Positions 24,609-31,405 of a DNA stretch of 35,670 nucleotides are shown piece after piece. Position 1 is the first letter of the stretch; every line of letters begins with the position of its first letter. A program made the position numbers and the translations under genes. Source of the stretch: Candidatus Polarisedimenticolaceae bacterium (lineage in GTDB: Bacteria > Acidobacteriota > Polarisedimenticolia > Polarisedimenticolales > DASRJG01); contig DASVAW010000030.1 in NCBI GenBank assembly GCA_036376135.1, positions 1 to 35,670 on the forward strand. The letters are read 5' to 3'. The notes beneath the pieces were generated by a model. That model saw nothing but the letters and a program-made list of their open reading frames with translations. It searched no databases and was not told the DNA's origin.

Positions 24609-26084
24609 TCAGAGCCTCACCCGATACACGCTCGTCCTTGCCGTGAGGAACAACGTCCTCCCGTCGTCCCCCCCGAATGCGAAGTTCGCCGGGAGCTCGG
24701 GAAGCCGGATCGTGCCGAGGTGTTTCCCCGCGGCGGAGAGGACCCACACGCCGCCGGGACCGGAGACGAAGAGGTTCCCGCGGGGATCGACCTTGATCCC
24801 GTCGAGCGCCTCGGACTCCGGAGCCGCGCCCATGTCGAAGAAGACACGACCGTTCGCGAGACCGCCGTCCGGCCGGACCTCGTAACGCATCACGACCTTC
24901 CTCTTCGGGTCCCAGTTGGCGACGTACAGGTACGTCTCGTCCGGGGAGAAGGCGAGGCCGTTCGGGCCGAGCAGATCCTTCGAGACCACCTTCAACACGC
25001 CGTCCTTCAGTGCGAACACCCCGTAGAAGGGGAGCTCGCGCCGCGGGTCGTCGTGGTACTTCGGAAGCCCGAACGGGGGATCGGTGAAGTAGAGGGTGCC
25101 GTCGGAACGGTAGACGAGGTCGTTCGGGCTGTTGAGACGTTTCCCCTCGAACCGGTCGGCGAGGACGGTGATCGCCCCGTTCGGTTCGAGGCGCACGACG
25201 CGCCGGCGGCCGTGTTCGTCGATCGTGAGACGCCCCTCGGCGTCGAGGGCAAGCCCGTTCGATCCGGGCTGGCCGTATTCACCCACGTCGAGCCCGGCGT
25301 AGCCGCTCTTGGTGCGATAGACGCTCACCTGGCCGTCCGGGGCCCAGCGATAGATCGCGTTCGCGTTGGGGTCGCTGAACAGCAGGTAGCCGCCCTGCTT
25401 CACCCAGACGGGTCCCTCCGTGAACTGGAAGCCCCGCGCCACCCGCTCGAACACCGCGTCCCTCGGAACGACGGCGTCGAGGGCGGGATCGAGGCGTTCG
25501 ACGGTCGCCTTCACGACCTCGAACGCCCCGAGCTTGCCCGACTTGAAGAAGTCCAGAGTCGCCGAACGCACCCACACGCGGTTCTTCGGCGGCTCGGCAA
25601 GTGGACCGTTCGCGGCGAAAACCTCGAGCTTGAACGTGCGACCCGGCTTCGCGTCGGAGGTGAGCACGACCCGGTTGGGGGCGTTGAACCCCTTGATGAG
25701 CGCCCCTCCGGTCTGGCCGAGGACCTTGGGCAACGCCCCGTCCACGCGGATCTCGGCGTAGTCGTCGACCACGATCTCGAAAACGACCGCGTTCCCCGCC
25801 GTCGAGAGGGTCCCGACCTTCTCCGGGATCGTGACGCTCGTCCGGTACCAGGCGAACGCGCGTCCTCCCATGGTGCGGCGGGTCTCGAGGGCTTCCGGGA
25901 GGATCGCCTCGTCGGCCCCGTCCCCCTCGGCGAACCTCCACTGGGCCTTGACGAGCGCGGCGCCCTCGGCCGACTGAAGATCGACGATCGCGTCGGGATT
26001 TCCGGCCACGGGGGCGTCGGGGGTGACCTGGGCGGCGGCGGGGAGCGCCGCGAGCGCAACGGAGAGGACGACCCGGCGCATCAT
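24609..26084 (-). CDS. Exported SMP-30/gluconolactonase-like protein with N-terminal sandwich domain, 491 aa
   Basis: A signal peptide (MMRRVVLSVALAALPAAAQ) starts at ATG 26084, which overlaps the stop of the gene before by 4 bases. Residues about 30-185 look like a galactose-binding-like beta-sandwich (WYRTSVTIP, FEIVVDDYAEIRVDG). Residues about 215-490 form a six-bladed propeller of the SMP-30/LRE family; the conserved metal-binding Glu (FTEGPVW), Asn (NSPNDLVY) and Asp (SPDETYLYVAN) are all visible. Such enzymes hydrolyse sugar lactones. It is therefore likely periplasmic and active; the two-domain form and its neighbours are less usual. Confidence 0.88.
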   Translation of the reverse strand: MMRRVVLSVALAALPAAAQVTPDAPVAGNPDAIVDLQSAEGAALVKAQWRFAEGDGADEAILPEALETRRTMGGRAFAWYRTSVTIPEKVGTLSTAGNAVVFEIVVDDYAEIRVDGALPKVLGQTGGALIKGFNAPNRVVLTSDAKPGRTFKLEVFAANGPLAEPPKNRVWVRSATLDFFKSGKLGAFEVVKATVERLDPALDAVVPRDAVFERVARGFQFTEGPVWVKQGGYLLFSDPNANAIYRWAPDGQVSVYRTKSGYAGLDVGEYGQPGSNGLALDAEGRLTIDEHGRRRVVRLEPNGAITVLADRFEGKRLNSPNDLVYRSDGTLYFTDPPFGLPKYHDDPRRELPFYGVFALKDGVLKVVSKDLLGPNGLAFSPDETYLYVANWDPKRKVVMRYEVRPDGGLANGRVFFDMGAAPESEALDGIKVDPRGNLFVSGPGGVWVLSAAGKHLGTIRLPELPANFAFGGDDGRTLFLTARTSVYRVRL

Positions 26085-26932
26085 CGGGTCTCCTCCACCT
26101 TGACGACGTAATAGAGGAAGGGAGCCTTGACCTCGCGGAACCAGTGCGGCGTCCCCGCCGGGACGACCGCGACGTCCCCCTTCTTCAGCGTGAGGGTCTT
26201 CCCGCCGTCGATCGACGCGCCGCGAACCTCGCCGGGTGCGGTGGACTTTCCATCCACCACGCTCCCGCCGACCACGAACGTCGCCTCGCCGTCGAGCACG
26301 TGGATCGTGTCGGTTTCGGCCAGGTGGACTTCCGCGGCGCCCGCCTTCTCGCGGCGCGAGGCGTGGATCTTGTAACCCGGCACCTCGACGAGGGGCTTTC
26401 CCTCGGCGAAGGCGGCGGCGACCTCCTTCGAGGGGATGAAGGTGGTCTCGGCGGACGCGACCGACGCTCCCGCCGCGGCGGCGACGACGGCGATGTCCTC
26501 GTCCTGCTGGGCGCTCGCGGCTCCGGCGACGCCCACCGCGCCGACGACCTGCCCGTGGACGACGACGGGGACGCCCCCCTGCAGCGGGAGCAGCTCTTCG
26601 TTGGCGACGAGGGAGAGACGGCCGTTCTTGATGGCGTTCTCGAACAGGCTCGTCGGCTTGCGGAAGTTCGCCGCCGAGCGGGCCTTGGCGATCGCGATGT
26701 TGGACGCGGCGGCGAAGGTGCCGTCGAGACGGACGAGGGCGAGCAGGTTGCCGCCGTCGTCGACGACGGCGATCGCGCCGCCCGCGTCGTGCTTGCGGGC
26801 CTCGGCTTCGGCTGCGGCGACGACTGCGCGCGCTCCGCCGAGGGTGAGGGAGGGTTTGTTCTCGACGCGGGGGGCCGCCTGGGCGGCCCCCGCGATCGCG
26901 ACGGACAGGAGAAGGGCGAGCGTGCGGGACAC
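26081..26932 (-). CDS. Exported GlcG/HbpS haem-binding domain fused to a cupin, 283 aa
   Basis: GTG 26932 (SRTLALLLSVAIAGAAQA) is chosen because GGAGG lies 7 bases upstream and a signal peptide follows at once. Residues about 25-155 are a GlcG/HbpS domain (LTLGGARAVVAAAEAEARKH, AIAVVDDGGNLLALVRLDG, PLQGGVPVVV). Residues about 195-283 are a cupin barrel (HLAETDTIHVLDGEATFVVGG, GDVAVVPAGTPHWFREV) with metal-type His residues. HbpS-like proteins bind haem or cobalamin and sense oxidative stress; the joined cupin could bind a metal or act on a small molecule. The fused pair is followed, with a 4-base overlap, by the SMP-30 gene. Confidence 0.85.
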   Translation of the reverse strand: MSRTLALLLSVAIAGAAQAAPRVENKPSLTLGGARAVVAAAEAEARKHDAGGAIAVVDDGGNLLALVRLDGTFAAASNIAIAKARSAANFRKPTSLFENAIKNGRLSLVANEELLPLQGGVPVVVHGQVVGAVGVAGAASAQQDEDIAVVAAAAGASVASAETTFIPSKEVAAAFAEGKPLVEVPGYKIHASRREKAGAAEVHLAETDTIHVLDGEATFVVGGSVVDGKSTAPGEVRGASIDGGKTLTLKKGDVAVVPAGTPHWFREVKAPFLYYVVKVEETR

Positions 26933-26961
26933 GGGGACCTCCAGGGAATGAAGGAAGGGAG

Positions 26962-27336
26962 TTACTTGGCGGCCGGAGTGAAGGAGGCTTCGCCGAGGTT
27001 CACTTCGGCGAAGGCGCACCAGATCTGGACCTTGGCGACGTCCTTCACGTACGAGGGGACGGTGATGGTGCGGTTGACCTTGTCGCCCTTGATCGGCAGG
27101 CGCTGGAGCAGGTAGGTGTTCCCCTTCGAGTCCACGACCTGCCAGTGCGGATCCGGGGTGTCGGGGACCTTGAAGTCATCCGACACGGTGAGGACGATCT
27201 TGCCGCCCTCGTTGGAGTGGGTCACGTAACCGGTGTTGGCCTTCGGCCCCTGGAAGGGGGTCGAATCGTGGGCGGCCAGCGCCGGCGCGGCGACGAAGGC
27301 CAGGACGGCGGCGGCCAGGGTGAGCTTGCGGATCAT
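26962..27336 (-). CDS. Exported DM13-like protein, 124 aa
   Basis: ATG 27336 follows AGGAGA; a signal peptide ends near ALA. The mature part matches a DM13-like fold: LTVSDDFKVPDTPDPHWQVVD at about residues 49-69 and VQIWCAFAEVNLGEASF at about 103-119, with the single conserved Cys in WC. DM13 domains have been proposed to act in electron transfer at the cell envelope, using that Cys. The gene heads the three-gene group with the HbpS-cupin and SMP-30 genes, 29 bases before the first. Confidence 0.78.
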   Translation of the reverse strand: MIRKLTLAAAVLAFVAAPALAAHDSTPFQGPKANTGYVTHSNEGGKIVLTVSDDFKVPDTPDPHWQVVDSKGNTYLLQRLPIKGDKVNRTITVPSYVKDVAKVQIWCAFAEVNLGEASFTPAAK

Positions 27337-27415
27337 CTCGGGATCTCCTTTCGAGTTCGGGACGTCGTGTCCCGCGCAGGGTGGGATTCCCGGTCCCGAA
27401 AGGCGTTACGAGGTT

Positions 27416-28864
27416 TCAGCCGCTCCAGGCGGCGACGAGGCGGAGCACGTCGCGCGTCGTCGCGGGGCGCGATCCCCTCTCCACGTTCGCGCGGCCGATC
27501 TCGAAGGCAAGCCGCCACTGCGCGAACAACGTCCTCCACGCGCGGACGACTCCGTGGCGCGGGTCGTAGATGTGCGTCGACTCGGAGAGGACGCCGTTGA
27601 GCTCGAGGATCTTCAGGTTGCGCCCGGCGAGCAGATCCGCCTCGGTCGGGGCGCGCAGGTCGAACCGCCCGAAATGGAAGCCACGGACGCCGCGGGCGAT
27701 CGCGTCGATCGCCGCGATGAGCTCCGGAGTCGCGAACCGCGCGCCGTCGAGGAAGATCGCGCCGCGGCAGTGATTGCCGATCGTCGCCAGCGGGACGCGC
27801 TCGCCATCGGGAGGGATCTCCTCCAGGCGGTCGGCGAGTCGCTCGAGGTAGATCCCCGCCATCGCGACGGCGCGCGGATCGTCCAGCACGAGCGCTTCGA
27901 TGCTGCGGCGGCCGTCGCCGGTGACGAACGGGAGCCTCTTCTCGGTGATCGAGATCACGCGGTCGTCGGCCCAGAACACCCCGAGCTCGGGCCCTTCGAC
28001 GTACTCCTGGATCAACACGTCGCGCGTCGCCTCACGCAACGCGCGGTCGAGCGCCTCGCGGTCGCGCGCGATCACGACCCCCTCGCCGCGCTCGCCGACA
28101 TCGGGCTTCACGACGACGGGGAACTCCGCGGTGTCGGCGGTGCGAAAGGCGGCGATCGGGGCGCCCGACGCGGCGAGCCCCTCGAGGATGGCGCGTTTGG
28201 ACTCGCCGACCAGCCCTCCCGCGGGAAACGCCGGGTTGGCGGCGGTGAAGACCCAGAGCGAACGGTGCTTCAGGGCGAGCCAGGCGACCCAGGCGATGAC
28301 CGGCGGGTAGAACAGACACCGGGGCCAGAACTCCCACCGCGTCCACCGGCGCCAGAAGCCGACGAGCGCGCGCCTTCCCCTCCAGGTGGCGAGCCGCGTC
28401 GCGACGACGAGGGCGAGCGCTCCGAGGACGAAGGCGACCGGAGAAGGCACCGGCAGGGAAGCCGACGCACCCACGAGCAACGGCACCCACACGACCGCTC
28501 CGAGGAGCATCAGAAGGGAGACGCGTACGAGGCTTTCCGCCAGGAGCCCCGAGGCCACGTAGGTCGGAAGACGCATCCCCGGCACGAAGCGCGCGACGAG
28601 GATCGCGGCGTCGCCGCGCCGCGCGAACCAGAGTTCGGCGCGCCGCCAGGCGTCGGCGCGGATGCGGCGCCGAAGCCACGCGCGCCCCGCGCCCCGTCCG
28701 GCGAGCGCCAGCGCGACGTCCCCGACCCAGATGCCGAGCAGGCACGCCAGCGTCGCGGGGAAAAAGCCGAGCTCCCCTCGGGCGACGAGAACCCCCGCCG
28801 CGATGCAGGCGAGGTCCTCGCTCGCCAGCGTGAATAGGGCGAGGCCCGCCAGCAGCGCGGTCAT
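27416..28864 (-). CDS. DedA (VTT) membrane protein fused to an ATP-grasp ligase-like domain, 482 aa
   Basis: The N-terminal ~165 residues are a DedA/VTT membrane domain: E16DLACIAAG, and ARFVPGMRLPTYVASG (91-106) with the family's R92-F-x-P-x-x-R98 signature. A further hydrophobic stretch follows (185-200). From about residue 205 to 440 it reads as ATP-grasp: VVKPDVGERGEGVVI (251-265, Lys253), QEYVEGPE (286-293), and D402, E421 and N423 (FDLRAP, LKILELNG) as likely magnesium ligands. ATP-grasp enzymes join a carboxylate to an amine or other nucleophile; DedA proteins act in lipid-carrier or lipid flipping. It ends the ornithine-lipid operon; start overlaps the DinB stop by 4 bases. Product unknown. 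Confidence 0.85.
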   Translation of the reverse strand: MTALLAGLALFTLASEDLACIAAGVLVARGELGFFPATLACLLGIWVGDVALALAGRGAGRAWLRRRIRADAWRRAELWFARRGDAAILVARFVPGMRLPTYVASGLLAESLVRVSLLMLLGAVVWVPLLVGASASLPVPSPVAFVLGALALVVATRLATWRGRRALVGFWRRWTRWEFWPRCLFYPPVIAWVAWLALKHRSLWVFTAANPAFPAGGLVGESKRAILEGLAASGAPIAAFRTADTAEFPVVVKPDVGERGEGVVIARDREALDRALREATRDVLIQEYVEGPELGVFWADDRVISITEKRLPFVTGDGRRSIEALVLDDPRAVAMAGIYLERLADRLEEIPPDGERVPLATIGNHCRGAIFLDGARFATPELIAAIDAIARGVRGFHFGRFDLRAPTEADLLAGRNLKILELNGVLSESTHIYDPRHGVVRAWRTLFAQWRLAFEIGRANVERGSRPATTRDVLRLVAAWSG

Positions 28865-29388
28865 CGGGCCGCCGCCGACTCCCAGTGGCGAAGGGTCGAG
28901 GGGGCCACGCCGAACTCCTCGGGGGGCTCGATCCCGAAGCTCCGGAGGAACACCGCGACCAGGGCGTAGTGGTGGATCGTGTGGCTCAGCAGCGCGTCGA
29001 TCTCGCGGCCGACCGAGCTCACCGCGTCGCGCGTGCTTCCCTCTCCGCGGGCCCGCAGGCCGCGGTCCGGCGCGCGAGCTTCCGTCGACTCCAGCCGGTC
29101 GGCGAGATCGTCCATGCGTCGCGCCGCCTCGCCGGGAGACGACTCGAACCCCGCGTCGCGGCGACGGCTCTCGTAGTCGATGCGGCCGGCCGCCGCGCCG
29201 TCGAGGAACGCCTCGTAGAACTCCGCGACGTGCCGGAGGTGCTTGCCGATCGTGCCGCCGGGGAGCATCGGCAACGTGGACGTGAACTGCTCGGCGGGGA
29301 GGGAGCGTGCGATCGCGGCCCCCTGCCGGAGCAGCGCCGCATTCAGGAGAAGGCCGCTCTCCGGTGCAGCTGTCGAACCGTCGTGCAC
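28861..29388 (-). CDS. DinB-like four-helix protein, 175 aa
   Basis: GTG 29388, with GGAGG just upstream, starts HDGSTAAPESGLLLNAALLRQG and overlaps the end of the acyltransferase gene by 46 bases. The protein is all helical with the His residues of a DinB-type metal site (GKHLRHVAEFYEAF and LLSHTIHHYALVAVFLRSFG). DinB proteins include thiol-dependent transferases and many of unknown role. Its place between OlsA-like and DedA-ATP-grasp suggests a part in lipid head-group chemistry, which is inference. Confidence 0.8.
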   Translation of the reverse strand: MHDGSTAAPESGLLLNAALLRQGAAIARSLPAEQFTSTLPMLPGGTIGKHLRHVAEFYEAFLDGAAAGRIDYESRRRDAGFESSPGEAARRMDDLADRLESTEARAPDRGLRARGEGSTRDAVSSVGREIDALLSHTIHHYALVAVFLRSFGIEPPEEFGVAPSTLRHWESAAAR

Positions 29389-30101
29389 AAGGCCTCCGCG
29401 AGGACCTTGCGGTCCGCGTGGTGCCGCGCTCCGGGACCGAAGACGACCTTCGCCTCGAATCCCGGCAGCCGCAGCAGGTCGAAGAAGTGCCGGAGAAAGG
29501 TCATGTCGCCCCACCAGGCCACCGCTTCGCGGGCCGAAGGAGACCCCTCCGGCGTGCGGTAGGCGACGGCGCAGCAGGTGAGCGGAGCCGCGCCGGACGC
29601 CGCGGGCTCGAGGAGCGACGACTTGAACGGGAGCACCTGCGATCCGTCGGTACTCGTCCCCTCGGGAAACAACACGACGGAGCGGCCGTGCTCGAGGGCT
29701 CCGCGCATCGCGGCGGCGACCCGGCCGACGTCGGTGCGCCGCTCGCGGTCGATGAAGACGGTGTCCACGGCGCGGGCGAGGTAACCGATCACCGGCCACC
29801 GCGCGACCTCGGACTTGGCCACGAAGGCGCAGTCGGTCAGGGTGGCGAGGATCATCACGTCGATGTAGCTGACGTGGTTCGACACGAGCAGCGTCGCACC
29901 CCTCGGGACCTCTCCCTCGACCGAGACGGTGGCGCCGAAGATCCGGACGAGACCGCGCGACCAGAACCGCTGCACCCGCGCGTTCCACCTCGCGCGCGCC
30001 GATCCCGCGGTCACGACGTGCCCGGCGAACAGGACGAGGGCGACGCCGGCGGTGAACGCCGCGAAAAGCGCGGAGCGGAGCAGGGCGCGCATGAGGCTCA
30101 T
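29343..30101 (-). CDS. 1-acyl-sn-glycerol-3-phosphate/lyso-ornithine-lipid acyltransferase (PlsC/OlsA family), 252 aa
   Basis: The acyltransferase motif HX4D is at His76-Asp81 (NHVSYID), FPEG at 145-148 (LFPEGTSTDG), with an N-terminal membrane helix (about 10-30). PlsC enzymes pass a fatty acid to a lyso-lipid. The gene overlaps the stop of an OlsB-like N-acyltransferase gene by 4 bases; the OlsB-OlsA pair makes ornithine lipids in many bacteria, so here the acceptor is more likely lyso-ornithine lipid than lyso-phosphatidate. Confidence 0.9.
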   Translation of the reverse strand: MSLMRALLRSALFAAFTAGVALVLFAGHVVTAGSARARWNARVQRFWSRGLVRIFGATVSVEGEVPRGATLLVSNHVSYIDVMILATLTDCAFVAKSEVARWPVIGYLARAVDTVFIDRERRTDVGRVAAAMRGALEHGRSVVLFPEGTSTDGSQVLPFKSSLLEPAASGAAPLTCCAVAYRTPEGSPSAREAVAWWGDMTFLRHFFDLLRLPGFEAKVVFGPGARHHADRKVLAEALCTTVRQLHRRAAFS

Positions 30102-30877
30102 GCCCCCCGATTGTGGTCCGAAACGCCCGGCGCGAACAGGCGCAACACCGCCGGGTCCATCGCCGCGAGGTCGATCAGCATCAGGAAGTCGATCGTCTTG
30201 AACGCGCGGTCGATCGCGGGAGGGCCGCAGACCTTCGCGCCGTGGCGAAGGTAGGTGTGGAACAGGATCGGCAGGCGCACCGGCGCCAGCTCGCGCGAGC
30301 GCCCGTCGTCCTCGCAGGCGAACCCCGGGTTCGGCAGGACCTCGAACCCCGGGTGCTGATGTCCCGATCGCCGCAGGTCGGCAAGCGCCCGCAACCCCAC
30401 CGAAGGGTCCTGGCTCGTCAGCGACGAGCACCCGAAAAGGTAACGCTTGCCGTGGGCGAGGACGTATTCGGCCAGCCCGCGCCAGAGAAGGAAGAGCACG
30501 CGGCGGTTGCGGTACGGCTTCGCGATGCAGGCGCGACCGATCTCGACCGCCTCGTCGAGGATCCCGGCGGGGAGTCCCGCGAGGTCGAACTCCCCCGCCG
30601 CGTAGAAGCCGATGCCTTCGCGGGCGCGTTCGGGGGTCTGCAGGCGGTAGGTCCCGACGACCGCGCCGGTGGCGACGTCCTCGACGAGAAGGTGGTCGCA
30701 GAACGCGTCGAAGGGGTCTTCGTCGCGCCCCGTCTTCCACGAGGCGTCGAGCCCCTCGTCGAGCTCGAGGTTGAACACCTCGAAACGCAGCCGAAGCGCG
30801 GCGTCGACGTCGCGGGAGCCCCGCGCGAGGCGAACCCGATATCCCGAGGCAACGGCTTCGAGCGGCACGACGTGCAT
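30098..30877 (-). CDS. OlsB-like GNAT N-acyltransferase (ornithine-lipid first step), 259 aa
   Basis: ATG 30877 follows GGAGGA and starts MHVVPLEAVASGYRVRLA. The GNAT-like fold of the hemolysin/OlsB family is visible: LRFEVFNLELDEGLD, DPFDAFCDHLLVED, VVGTYRLQTPE, EIGRACIAKPYRNRRVLFLLWRGLAEY, YLFGCSSLTSQDPSVGLRAL. Family members join a 3-hydroxy fatty acid to the amino group of ornithine. It is the first gene of a four-gene operon with the PlsC/OlsA partner next. A predicted ECF promoter lies 25 bases before the start. Confidence 0.88.
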   Translation of the reverse strand: MHVVPLEAVASGYRVRLARGSRDVDAALRLRFEVFNLELDEGLDASWKTGRDEDPFDAFCDHLLVEDVATGAVVGTYRLQTPERAREGIGFYAAGEFDLAGLPAGILDEAVEIGRACIAKPYRNRRVLFLLWRGLAEYVLAHGKRYLFGCSSLTSQDPSVGLRALADLRRSGHQHPGFEVLPNPGFACEDDGRSRELAPVRLPILFHTYLRHGAKVCGPPAIDRAFKTIDFLMLIDLAAMDPAVLRLFAPGVSDHNRGA

Positions 30878-30901
30878 CGACGGGTCCTCCGCGTCGGGAG
30901 T

Positions 30902-30929
30902 GCGATGCCGCCTGATGCGGGGTGGTTTC
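30902..30929 (-). promoter_or_regulatory. Predicted ECF sigma promoter of the ornithine-lipid operon
   Basis: On the minus strand GAAACC (30929 to 30924), 16 bases, CATCGC (30907 to 30902), 24 bases before ATG 30877. It differs in one base of the -10 from the promoters at the sigma gene. Confidence 0.5.
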
Positions 30930-30946
30930 ACGAACGCGACGAAAAC

Positions 30947-30974
30947 GGAAACACCCCCCCGCAGCCGGCATCCC
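30947..30974 (+). promoter_or_regulatory. Predicted ECF sigma promoter of the DoxX-to-VOC operon
   Basis: GGAAAC (30947-30952), 16 bases, CATCCC (30969-30974), 17 bases before ATG 30992. The stretch GGCATCCCA is identical to that at 23509-23517 before the sigma gene. Confidence 0.5.
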
Positions 30975-30991
30975 ACGCGCCGGAGGACACG

Positions 30992-31405
30992 ATGGACACC
31001 TGCACCACGCTCACCGGATGGAGGAAGGGGGCCGCCTGGGTCGCCCAGATCGGGGCCGCGGTCATCCTGGCCCAGACGCTCTTCTTCAAGTTCACCGCCG
31101 CCCCCGAGTCGGTCTACATCTTCACGACGCTCGGCATGGAGCCGTGGGGGCGGATCGGCAGCGGGGTCGCGGAGCTCGTCGCCGTCGTGTTGCTGCTCCG
31201 GGCGAGCACCGCGGTCTTCGGGGCCGGGCTCGCCATCGGTCTGATGGGCGGCGCCCTCCAGGCCCATCTCGGCAGGCTCGGCATCGAGGTCCAGGGGGAC
31301 GGCGGGCTGCTCTTCGGGCTCGCCTGCACCGTCCTCGCGGCCTCGCTTGCGATCCTCGTCCTGCGCCGCCGCCAGATCCCGATCCTCGGCGAGAGGTTCG
31401 CGTGA
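30992..31405 (+). CDS. DoxX-like membrane protein, 137 aa
   Basis: ATG 30992 follows CGGAGGA. Four hydrophobic helices are visible, the first with ILAQTLFFKFTAAPESVYIFTTLGMEPWGRIGSGVAELVA, a DoxX-type signature. DoxX proteins are small membrane proteins, some in thiosulfate-quinone oxidoreductases or in envelope redox complexes. It heads five same-strand genes with 4-base overlaps. Confidence 0.82.
   Translation: MDTCTTLTGWRKGAAWVAQIGAAVILAQTLFFKFTAAPESVYIFTTLGMEPWGRIGSGVAELVAVVLLLRASTAVFGAGLAIGLMGGALQAHLGRLGIEVQGDGGLLFGLACTVLAASLAILVLRRRQIPILGERFA

Noticed and set aside
27357-27400. ECF-type promoter before the DM13-like gene (GAATCC and GAAACC on the minus strand)
   Set aside because: The bases 16 positions downstream (CGACGT and GACCGG) do not match CATCCC, so only the -35 half is present.
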